From NCBI RefSeq assembly GCF_002367995.1, contig NZ_AP018207.1, positions 1,302,001 through 1,366,000 on the forward strand: 64,000 nucleotides of DNA, written 5' to 3'. The notes beneath the pieces were generated by a model. That model had not been told where the DNA came from. It did no database searches and worked only from the letters and a program-made list of their open reading frames with translations. Position numbers and translations under genes: made by a program. The stretch's first letter is position 1; each line of letters begins with the position of its first letter. Positions 17,814 through 26,110 of this stretch are shown here, one piece after another. The stretch comes from Calothrix brevissima NIES-22 (GTDB lineage Bacteria > Cyanobacteriota > Cyanobacteriia > Cyanobacteriales > Nostocaceae).

Positions 17814-18698
17814 TTAACGGCGTCTACCACCAAAAGAAGGCGCGCGCCTACCGCTACTACGTCCACCGCTACCAAAGCTACTACCGCTAGGAGTGCGTTT
17901 GGAAGAACCAGAATTGGAAGGTCTAAGTTCGCTACCACCAAAACCAGAACCGCTAGGACGGCTATTAGTATTGCGATTTGGGGTATTGCGTACCGATGAA
18001 CCGCTAGGATATGTTCTTCTAATTGTCCCTGTAGTACGGAACGCAGTCCGATTTCTCACGGCTGCTGGTGGCTCATTGTAACGGCTGCGGTAGCTCGAAA
18101 CTGCTTGATCGTAGCTGCTACCATATCCACCATAACCAACCAAAGCTCCTCCGGGTTGGTAGACAGGAGGTACATAATATTGGGGTCTAAACAACAGACT
18201 ACCGATCGCCTGACCTGCTATATTACCAGCCACAGCCGCAGCAAAGGGTGTCCAGAAACTATTTTCTTGACGGACTACTATAGTTTCTCTCTGTCCTGTT
18301 TGGGGATTAGTTTTGTTTTCTACGACATTATGGACGTACTCAATTTTAAAGTCTTCTGTTAAATATAAAACTGGCTGTCCATTTTCTACTTTTAAATAGC
18401 TTTTCTTACCTTCTTTGATTTCTTCATCTGTCAGCCGAGCCATTTGTAAGTTCTCGGTGACAAAGGTTGGGGGTTTGCTGTTAATCAAAAATAGCGTGTA
18501 CTCGCCAGTACCATCATCGTAAGTGGCTTGTTGTAATTGATACTGTCCATCACTCAGCTTGGTATTGACAGCAGTTTGGCTCACATTTTTGGCTGGAGAG
18601 TTGGCTTGATCGGAACCACCTCCACAGGCCACGGTTGTTAAGCACAAACTCATGGCTAAACACACTGCTGTAAATTTACGCAATATGGTCATAATCAT
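17814..18698 (-). CDS. Putative lipoprotein with Gly/Ser/Arg-rich C-terminus
   Basis: 294 residues from the ATG at 18698, which has AGGA 10 nt upstream; an ATG at 18692 is also possible. The N-terminus is a signal sequence ending LTTVAC with Cys25 as the likely lipidation site. The middle (about 40-150) is an unrecognised soluble domain, followed by a short Gly/Ala-rich segment AAAVAGNIAGQAIGSLLF, then about 120 residues rich in Ser, Gly, Arg, Tyr and Pro that look disordered. The DUF1517 gene lies 70 bp upstream on the same strand, and the pair may be an operon. The role is unknown; it is probably anchored at a membrane surface facing the periplasm. Confidence 0.75.
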   Translation of the reverse strand: MIMTILRKFTAVCLAMSLCLTTVACGGGSDQANSPAKNVSQTAVNTKLSDGQYQLQQATYDDGTGEYTLFLINSKPPTFVTENLQMARLTDEEIKEGKKSYLKVENGQPVLYLTEDFKIEYVHNVVENKTNPQTGQRETIVVRQENSFWTPFAAAVAGNIAGQAIGSLLFRPQYYVPPVYQPGGALVGYGGYGSSYDQAVSSYRSRYNEPPAAVRNRTAFRTTGTIRRTYPSGSSVRNTPNRNTNSRPSGSGFGGSELRPSNSGSSKRTPSGSSFGSGGRSSGRRAPSFGGRRR

Positions 18699-18767
18699 TG
18701 CAGTACTATCCTTATATGAGCTTAACAATTTCTCTTGACATCTTGTAAGTACGGACTACCCCACCAA

Positions 18768-19361
18768 TTACAAGGGAATTAATTCTGGATAATATTGCAA
18801 CAGCTGATCTTTAGTCAGTTCATCACCTAATTGTGCTGGTGAAAAATGCACCTGTACAGCCCGTAATTTATGATTGTAGTGTAGATTAATCAGGGTTTTT
18901 AAACCTTGCTTCAAGGCTTGAACGTTAGATAAATCAGTTTCTAAATCTGGTACTTCTCCTTCAACAGCCACCGTAATCATCACAATAATATTGCGGGTTG
19001 CAGGTAAAGATAAAGGATCGTTAAATCCAGAATCATCATTTAAATCTAGTTCTGCACCATATCTTGCAGCCGAGTCGCTAAACAGTTCGTTGACGTAATC
19101 TCCGGCTTCGCCTTCATTCCAAAATACATCACCTTCATTAGCAGCAGAAAGCCAGTAATCATCATACCGCGTTAGGGTTTCACAAATTTCTACTAAGCCT
19201 TCGCCTAACACTTCCATGTCACCTTCGGCATCAATTGCATCTCTAGCGACACTATTAAATATACCTAAAATTGGCGCTACTTCTGAGCCGCCTAAATGTA
19301 GAAATAAGCGGCAGACTACATAGCGAGTCCGCCCGATCATTTTATTAAAAGTATCGCGCAT
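18768..19361 (-). CDS. DUF1517 family protein
   Basis: 197 residues resembling the soluble domain of the DUF1517 family found in cyanobacteria and chloroplasts. It has a helical N-terminal half and the typical C-terminal strand-helix pattern LRAVQVHFSPAQLGDELTKDQLLQYYPELIPL. Many family members have a signal or membrane segment; this one has none and looks cytosolic. The start is well supported: GGAGG (complement of 19368-19372) is 6 nt before the ATG at 19361. The function is unknown. It sits between the pentapeptide-repeat gene and the lipoprotein gene, all on the minus strand. Confidence 0.75.
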   Translation of the reverse strand: MRDTFNKMIGRTRYVVCRLFLHLGGSEVAPILGIFNSVARDAIDAEGDMEVLGEGLVEICETLTRYDDYWLSAANEGDVFWNEGEAGDYVNELFSDSAARYGAELDLNDDSGFNDPLSLPATRNIIVMITVAVEGEVPDLETDLSNVQALKQGLKTLINLHYNHKLRAVQVHFSPAQLGDELTKDQLLQYYPELIPL

Positions 19362-19418
19362 CTGTATCCTCCATCGAGTTCTCAGTTATTCAAGAACGAT
19401 TATTTCACTGATAATTGT

Positions 19419-20984
19419 TCATTCTTCAATATAATGAAAACTTTTAACAAAATCCTTAATCATTTTGATTGTAGGCATTAGATATTGGCTAGATTCACTG
19501 GATATAGTATCAAAAAATGAAGCATTGTTATCAGATTGACTAATAAATCGTTTGCCAAAATAGGGATTGTCGTAAATGATTAAAGTTTGGGCACTAGAAT
19601 TGGTTAAAATTGTTTGGGTAGGAGTTTTAAAGAATTTTAATTTAGCTGCTAACGCCAGAGTTTTTTGTACTTCCTTAAGGGACTGAGCCTTATTTCTAGC
19701 TTCGTCGATCGCTGCCCTTAATTGCCTCACCCGATGGGTTATTTTTACACCCATGTAAGAAATATCTTCACCTTTAATTATGTCTATCACATCTTCGATA
19801 CTTTGTTGCGTGCTGGCAGCATCCATAAATGGCAAAATAGCTATATAAGCTAGGGGAAATAAATCTTCATCGCGCTCCACCCGGAAGGTAAAAACTGTCC
19901 GCCGACGGCCAATTTCCATAGTTGGTGGTTGTTTAAGTCGGCGATATTGGCGGGAAATTTGGTAATAAGCCCCAGCTAGGGTAAAGTTGGCTTCATGTTC
20001 CAAGGGGGCGTCAACGATAATTCTGATGGTGGGGGAGGTTTCATTAAAAAAGTCTCGCGCATCTTCGGCGTTAAACTTTTGGATAATGGAGCGATCGCCT
20101 GTAGGGGAAAGGTCAATCCACTCACAAATTATACCTTCCGTTTTCAAGCCATAGCGAGAAGTGGCGTAAAGTTTCGCTCCAGTGAGTATGGCTGATGTTA
20201 AGTCAGCGCCGTTCCATTCTGCCTTAATTAATTTTGCTTGGGTTAAATCGGCATGTACTAAACTGGCATTGGTTAAATTAGCATTGCTTAAATCTGTGCT
20301 AATTAACTTTGCACCGCTTAATTTAGCCCCGCTTAAATCAGCCCAGCGCAGGTTAGCACCGCTTAAATCAGCCCAGCGTAGGTTAGCGCCGCTTAAATCG
20401 GCTCCACTGAGGTTAGCGCGGCTGAGGTTGGCTTTTCTGAGTTCTGCATCGCGTAAATTAGCACCACTCAAATCTGTATGTACCAAATCAGCAGAGTGGA
20501 GATTCGCCATTTCTAGGTTTGCAGCTATTAAGGAAGAACCCCGCAAAATTGCACCGCTTAAATTAGCTTTGCGAAAATTGGCTTGTCGGAGTGTGGCTTC
20601 TCGCAAATCGGCGCTGGTGAGGTTAGCGGCGGACAGATCTGCACCACTGAGATTGGCTCTAATTAACTCAGCTCGAATTAATGAGGCTTCCCGCAATTGA
20701 GCTTGATTTAAGTCAGCACGGATTAAATTGGCAACATTCAGACTAGCTTGATTGAGAATCGCCTGAGACAGATTGGCACCGCTAAGTCTAGCAACATTGA
20801 GTATGGCGTTAGTTAAGTTAGCTTTACTGAGATTAGCACCGCTTAAATTAATCACACTCATGTTAGCTTGAGTGAGATTGACGCCTACTAGCTTGACCCT
20901 ACTTAAATTGGCTTCCGAGAGATCAATACCGCTAAAGTCATAAACTCCGGCTGTGTATTTTCTCAACAAGTCTTCTACTGTCAT
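19419..20984 (-). CDS. Pentapeptide-repeat protein with C-terminal helical/alpha-beta region
   Basis: 521 residues. From about residue 18 to 290 there are more than 50 consecutive A(D/N)LXX units (for example SEANLSRVKLVGVNLTQANM), which form a right-handed quadrilateral beta-helix. The short N-terminus MTVEDLLRKYTAGVYDFSGI leads into it. Residues 290-521 are a separate region containing a conserved-looking SPTIRIIVDAPLEHEANFTLAGAYYQISRQYR stretch; I cannot name it, though similar tails occur on other cyanobacterial pentapeptide proteins. There is no signal peptide. The strong repetition makes the antisense strand open as well, which is not a gene. Confidence 0.9.
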   Translation of the reverse strand: MTVEDLLRKYTAGVYDFSGIDLSEANLSRVKLVGVNLTQANMSVINLSGANLSKANLTNAILNVARLSGANLSQAILNQASLNVANLIRADLNQAQLREASLIRAELIRANLSGADLSAANLTSADLREATLRQANFRKANLSGAILRGSSLIAANLEMANLHSADLVHTDLSGANLRDAELRKANLSRANLSGADLSGANLRWADLSGANLRWADLSGAKLSGAKLISTDLSNANLTNASLVHADLTQAKLIKAEWNGADLTSAILTGAKLYATSRYGLKTEGIICEWIDLSPTGDRSIIQKFNAEDARDFFNETSPTIRIIVDAPLEHEANFTLAGAYYQISRQYRRLKQPPTMEIGRRRTVFTFRVERDEDLFPLAYIAILPFMDAASTQQSIEDVIDIIKGEDISYMGVKITHRVRQLRAAIDEARNKAQSLKEVQKTLALAAKLKFFKTPTQTILTNSSAQTLIIYDNPYFGKRFISQSDNNASFFDTISSESSQYLMPTIKMIKDFVKSFHYIEE

Positions 20985-21067
20985 AAATACTACCCCTCAG
21001 ATGCCAACTTTAAATTGGTGGTCAAGTACACAGAAAATACTTAAAAGATTAACTATCAAAATCACAA

Positions 21068-21907
21068 ATGAAAATTGGAATTGTCGGACTGGGACTGATC
21101 GGTGGCTCCTTGGGTTTCGATTTGCGATCGCAAGGACATGAAGTTTTCGGAGTGAGTCGTCGTCAATCAACCTGCCAAAAGGCGGTATCTCTGGGGAGCG
21201 TTGATGAGGCTGCAGTGGATCTGAGTCTCTTAGCTACCACAGAAGTGGTATTTATTTGTACACCGATAGCTCTTATTGTTCCCCAAGTTCAACAATTAAT
21301 TGCGCACTTACCTGCTACCACAGTTATTACTGATGTGGGATCGGTAAAAGCACCGATAGTTAAAGCTATATCCCCTTTATGGCAGAATTTCGTCGGTGGT
21401 CATCCAATGGCGGGAACTGCGGATAGCGGTATCGAAGCCGCACAACGGCATTTATTTGTCGATCGCCCTTATGTACTGACGCCAACTGAGACAACACCCA
21501 CCGCCGCCGTTTTAGTTTTAGAAGAAATAGTGCGATCGCTTGGCGCAAAAATTTACCATTGTCAGCCAGAGCAACATGACCGCGCAGTCAGTTGGATTTC
21601 TCATCTACCTGTAATGGTCAGCGCTTCCTTAATCGCCGCTTGCATGGGTGAAACCGACCCCACAGTGTTACAACTAGCGAAAAACTTAGCTAGTTCCGGT
21701 TTTCGTGATACCAGCCGTGTTGGTGGCGGTAATCCAGAGTTAGGGGTAATGATGGCGCAATTTAATCAGCAAGCATTGCTAGGGTCATTACACCAATATC
21801 GCCAGCAGCTTGATGAAGTAATTAAGTTAATAGAACAGGAAGATTGGACAGCTTTAGAGGCAAAATTGCAATCTACGCAAAAAGTGCGCCCTGATTTTGT
21901 TGATTAA
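21068..21907 (+). CDS. tyrA: Prephenate/arogenate dehydrogenase
   Basis: Oxidative decarboxylation in tyrosine biosynthesis; cyanobacterial TyrA enzymes usually prefer arogenate and NADP. 279 residues with the Rossmann motif GLGLIGGSLG at 7-16, VVFICTPI, TDVGSVKAPIV, GGHPMAGTADSGIEAA, and WISHLPVMVSASLI with the conserved His. The C-terminal helical dimerisation domain is complete (GFRDTSRVGGGNPELGVMM). No ACT domain or chorismate mutase fusion. ATG at 21068 starts directly with the beta strand MKIGIVGLGL. It is transcribed towards psbA but separated by 355 bp containing a psbA promoter. Confidence 0.94.
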   Translation: MKIGIVGLGLIGGSLGFDLRSQGHEVFGVSRRQSTCQKAVSLGSVDEAAVDLSLLATTEVVFICTPIALIVPQVQQLIAHLPATTVITDVGSVKAPIVKAISPLWQNFVGGHPMAGTADSGIEAAQRHLFVDRPYVLTPTETTPTAAVLVLEEIVRSLGAKIYHCQPEQHDRAVSWISHLPVMVSASLIAACMGETDPTVLQLAKNLASSGFRDTSRVGGGNPELGVMMAQFNQQALLGSLHQYRQQLDEVIKLIEQEDWTALEAKLQSTQKVRPDFVD

Positions 21908-23345
<1,438 letters not shown>

Positions 23346-23380
23346 TTGTCTGAAGATAACAATAGCTTCTCTGTGAATTG

Positions 23381-23413
23381 AAAAGCGCTCTCCGATCGGG
23401 AGAGCGCTTTTTT
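23381..23413 (+). terminator. Strong rho-independent terminator of psbA
   Basis: AAAAGCGCTCTCC at 23381-23393 pairs with GGGAGAGCGCTTTT, with a GATC loop, and runs into TTTTTT. It is 36 bp after the psbA stop codon. Confidence 0.9.
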
Positions 23414-23503
23414 CATGTTTATATTTCATATTTGTCTTCTTGTCAGGACAATGTGTGTATGTTAACCTAAGAGTTAAAAGTAAGGTCTAAAGTTAAATAA
23501 ATT

Positions 23504-23782
23504 ATGAGTAACTTATTTGAGCCTAGAACTGAACGGATTGATATCCGTACTAGTGCTAGTGTCAAAAAATTGTTGCAGCAAGCTGCTGCTGCAAATCATA
23601 AAAATGTGAGCGAGTTTTTGTTAGAACACGGTTTAATTGCTGCGCAAGAAGCTTTAACAAATCGTAAGCTTTTTGTTTTGGATGATGCGCAGTGGGAAGC
23701 TTTTCAAACTGCTCTTGACTCTCAATCTACAGAAAAACCACGTTTACATCGTTTACTAACGGAGCCAAGCGTATTTGAGTAA
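23504..23782 (+). CDS. DUF1778 (TacA-like) antitoxin
   Basis: 92-residue ribbon-helix-helix antitoxin. The N-terminal ERIDIRTSASVKKLLQQAA is the DNA-binding strand and helix, followed by NVSEFLLEHGLIAAQEAL, then the toxin-binding tail with FVLDDAQWEAFQTALDS typical of DUF1778 proteins paired with acetyltransferase toxins. Such antitoxins repress their own operon together with the toxin. It overlaps the toxin gene by 8 bp. The ATG at 23504 gives the usual short lead-in before ERIDIR. Confidence 0.9.
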   Translation: MSNLFEPRTERIDIRTSASVKKLLQQAAAANHKNVSEFLLEHGLIAAQEALTNRKLFVLDDAQWEAFQTALDSQSTEKPRLHRLLTEPSVFE

Positions 23783-24299
23783 TTTCTCACCATTAAACAA
23801 CTTATATATTGATAAATTATCAGCTTCCCATAATGTTCAAGACTTTGATTGTGGAAAGCCAGCTTTAAATAATTTCTTAATTAATTATGCATTGCAAAAT
23901 CAACAATCTGATAGTTCAAAAACTTATGTAGCCTGTTTGGATAATACTGTAATTGGTTACTATACTTTAACTGTAGCTTCTGTTGTTCATCAAGATGCGC
24001 CACCTCGAATTACCAAGGGATTACCAAAATATCCCATACCTGTAGCGCTGTTAGCTCGGTTGGCGGTGAGTAAAGATTTTCAAGGGCGGAGAATAGGAAG
24101 CGGTTTATTAAAAGATTGCCTTAAACGTGTCAATGCAGCAGCAGATATCTTAGGTATTCGGGCTGTGCTAGTTCATGCTCAAGATGATGAAGCTTTGAGA
24201 TGGTATGAACATTTTAATTTTGAACCGAGTCCTACCGATCCTTTACATTTATTTTTACTGTTGAAGGATATTCGGAGAATGTTAGGTAATAATTTGTAA
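23775..24299 (+). CDS. GNAT acetyltransferase toxin (TacT/AtaT-like)
   Basis: 174 residues. In this family the toxin acetylates the amino group of aminoacyl-tRNAs and stops translation. The GNAT core is visible: ARLAVSKDFQGRRIGSGLLKDCL with the acetyl-CoA loop QGRRIGSG at 103-110, and RWYEHFNFEP with the probable catalytic Tyr144. The N-terminal FDCGKPALNNFLINYAL is also typical. The start is a TTG at 23775 inside the end of the antitoxin gene; the first ATG would remove the N-terminal strand. Translational coupling to the antitoxin is likely. It looks intact. Confidence 0.88.
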   Translation: MSNFSPLNNLYIDKLSASHNVQDFDCGKPALNNFLINYALQNQQSDSSKTYVACLDNTVIGYYTLTVASVVHQDAPPRITKGLPKYPIPVALLARLAVSKDFQGRRIGSGLLKDCLKRVNAAADILGIRAVLVHAQDDEALRWYEHFNFEPSPTDPLHLFLLLKDIRRMLGNNL

Positions 24300-24633
24300 T
24301 TCGTAATTGTAGGTATAGAGCTAGTAACAAAAATATATTTGATGGTGCGTTGTGCTGCGCGACAACACACCCTACATCAGTCCTTACTACAAACTTTTAA
24401 TTATCTCTGTGTCTCTGTGGTTCAATGATTTTGCATCGCCCAGATGCAGAGAGACAGCAGATTTAGGTTTTCTCGGCTGGGGGTTGGTTTCTACGTAAGT
24501 TGTGGGTATTTTCTAAGATATTGTTTTGCTGACTTAGCACGGTGACTCAAAAAGTTGATCGGATGTAAAATAAACAACAATTATAAAAATCTACGCGCTC
24601 TAACCTTTGCTTTGATTTCAAAAGTGAGGACAA
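24300..24633. other. 334-bp spacer after the toxin gene
   Basis: Holds the 32-bp dispersed repeat at 24344-24375 and otherwise AT-rich sequence with no defensible gene. Confidence 0.4.
24344..24375 (-). repeat. 32-bp dispersed repeat (copy 1)
   Basis: GGTGCGTTGTGCTGCGCG then ACAACACACCCTAC. Two further copies are at 43927-43958 and 46818-46849 on the other strand. Its centre GCGCAGCGC is nearly self-complementary. Confidence 0.75.
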
Positions 24634-25059
24634 ATGGCTTTGTGTTTTTTCATTCTCCTGTGTGCTTGTTTAATCACTAGCTATTTTCTTTTTAAAAAAA
24701 GTAATAATGAGGTATCACATCTATTAGCTGTGTTTGCGGCTATTAGTTTAATTTTGGGGTTAATTTTTGCTCCTTGGCAGGTATTACTTTTACTATTAAT
24801 TGCTGTTTTAATTAGTACCAGCTACGAATATTACAATAGCAAAGTTGTAAGTTTGGAAACGGAATCTCCACAACCAAAAGTAATTACTGCTGAGGAAGAT
24901 TGTCATCAGTTGATTTATCGTGGTGCTTCCTATCGTGCGAATTCTCCTGTAAATTTAGATGAAGAAAAAATACAACCTATAACTCATAAGTTGTGTTTTA
25001 GAGGAGGTAATTATACTGTCAATAAAGCTGCACGCCGAGAAATGGAGAATAGGGGTTAG
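24634..25059 (+). CDS. Membrane protein with DUF4278 motifs
   Basis: 141 residues. Two or three hydrophobic segments fill residues 1-70 (about 3-20, 28-45 and 48-66), then a soluble tail. The tail has two copies of the short DUF4278-type motif, LIYRGASYRANS and LCFRGGNYTVNK, each with the Y/F-R-G-x-x-Y core. DUF4278 is common in cyanobacteria and of unknown function. The start ATG at 24634 is preceded by GTGAGGACA, a weak ribosome site. It stands alone between repeat-rich spacers. Confidence 0.75.
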   Translation: MALCFFILLCACLITSYFLFKKSNNEVSHLLAVFAAISLILGLIFAPWQVLLLLLIAVLISTSYEYYNSKVVSLETESPQPKVITAEEDCHQLIYRGASYRANSPVNLDEEKIQPITHKLCFRGGNYTVNKAARREMENRG

Positions 25060-25078
25060 AGGCTAGGGGCTAGGTACT

Positions 25079-25197
25079 GTTTTCAAACTACAAAAGTAGG
25101 TTGGGTTAAGCCAAGCGCAACCCAACGAAGTGACGTAAATGTTGGGTTTCGTTCCTCAACCCAACCTACAATTAAGTCTAATTGAGAGTTTGAAAAC
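25079..25197. repeat. Nested palindromic element
   Basis: The outer arms GTTTTCAAACT (25079-25089) and AGTTTGAAAAC (25187-25197) are perfect inverted repeats. Inside, GTAGGTTGGGTT (25096-25107) and AACCCAACCTAC (25158-25169) form a second perfect pair. The right inner part recurs at 34996-35031. It is MITE-like, though no target duplication is evident. Confidence 0.65.
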
Positions 25198-25311
25198 ACG
25201 CCGTAGGGAAGAGAAATTTTTAGAATCAACGAAATTATATTAAGAAACTTAAAGACACCTGCAACCCTGATAAATGACTAATAACTAATAACAACTGTAC
25301 ATACGTGATTA

Positions 25312-25496
25312 GGGAGCATCCCAAATGTGCAAAAACGCCCTCACCCTATAAGGGTGGGGCTAGAAATACGAAGCCTGCCTACCCTTCGGGAACGTCTTCG
25401 ACGAACGCAGGCTAAAAGTTTGATAGCCTGCGAAGGCAGGCTTTGTTGGTATAGCAATACCCTTCTAGGGTATTGCGTCAAAATTGGGATGCTCCC
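25312..25496 (+). mobile_element. MITE with 13-bp inverted ends and 8-bp target duplication (copy 1)
   Basis: A 185-bp non-autonomous element. The ends are GGGAGCATCCCAA and TTGGGATGCTCCC, perfect inverted repeats. CGTGATTA flanks it directly on both sides (25304-25311 and 25497-25504), which proves transposition. Inside are three short hairpins (around CCCTATAAGGG, the GCCTGC/GCAGGC pair and AATACCCTTCTAGGGTATT). It is 24 bp longer than the copy at 46850 through an insert around 25380-25405. The small open frame inside is not a gene. The 8-bp duplication and GG-starting ends would suit an ISL3- or IS256-type helper transposase, which is inference. Confidence 0.9.
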
Positions 25497-25581
25497 CGTG
25501 ATTAATTGCGTCTCTGACAAATGACTAATGATAAAGGGTGGGGAAACCCCACCCCTACGGGTGTATTTTGGTAATTTGGTG

Positions 25582-25992
25582 TTAAATTAAATGATACATT
25601 GTGCCTTCTGGTGCAAGGCTCATGGCGATGTTGTAATCTTCAACTGCTTTTTGTTGATTACCTAATTCTTGGTGTATTTGACTGCGCCAAAAATAAAAGA
25701 AAGCGTTTTCAGGATTAATATATATGGCTTGGGTATAATCTTCTAATGCGCCTTGACGATCGCCTAATTTCTTTTTGCGAAAATTGGCGCGTGCTGTATA
25801 TAATTCGGCGCTGTGGGGATGGATGCAGATGGCTGTGTTAAAATCTGCGATCGCACTTTCGATATCTCCGGCGGCAAAATGGCTGTAGGCTTGTTTAATA
25901 TATAAACTGATTTCTTTAGCTTTGGTAGATACTTCTACCGGGGATAGGGGATTTAGTTGAGACTGGCTGAGGTTTGACACATTATTGTCCAT
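25582..25992 (-). CDS. TPR repeat protein
   Basis: 136 residues from the ATG at 25992; a TTG five codons earlier is possible. Three tetratricopeptide repeats fill residues about 25-130: SHFAAGDIESAIADFNTAICIHP, RKKKLGDRQGALEDYTQAIYINP and HQELGNQQKAVEDYNIAMSLAP. No signal peptide or membrane segment, so it is probably a cytosolic protein-binding scaffold. The partner is unknown. It lies 103 bp after the translocator gene on the same strand but is not obviously coupled to it. Confidence 0.85.
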   Translation of the reverse strand: MDNNVSNLSQSQLNPLSPVEVSTKAKEISLYIKQAYSHFAAGDIESAIADFNTAICIHPHSAELYTARANFRKKKLGDRQGALEDYTQAIYINPENAFFYFWRSQIHQELGNQQKAVEDYNIAMSLAPEGTMYHLI

Positions 25993-26110
25993 TTTACTAA
26001 AAAACAAATATTTATTAATAATTTTCTGGCTCTACATGGTTTTAGCGTACCCAGAATTTTGGCGATTGTAACTAATAAGAATTGTCCACAATGGACAAGA
26101 TGGAATAATG

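Larger units (their letters stand above)
25060..25581. other. 522-bp repeat nest
   Basis: Two small elements lie here: a nested palindrome at 25079-25197 and a MITE with target duplications at 25304-25504. A short GGTGGGGAAACCCCACCCC hairpin at about 25536-25555 follows. No protein gene is credible. Confidence 0.6.

Noticed and set aside
18105-18362. 85-codon frame opposite the lipoprotein gene
   Set aside because: It is wholly inside the lipoprotein coding sequence and has no motif.
20182-20700. 172-codon antisense frame in the pentapeptide-repeat gene
   Set aside because: It is the mirror of the 15-bp repeats and has no independent support.
25327-25524. 65-codon frame with a counterpart at 46769-47044
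   Set aside because: It lies inside a MITE with target duplications; the similarity between the two frames is only that of the non-coding element.
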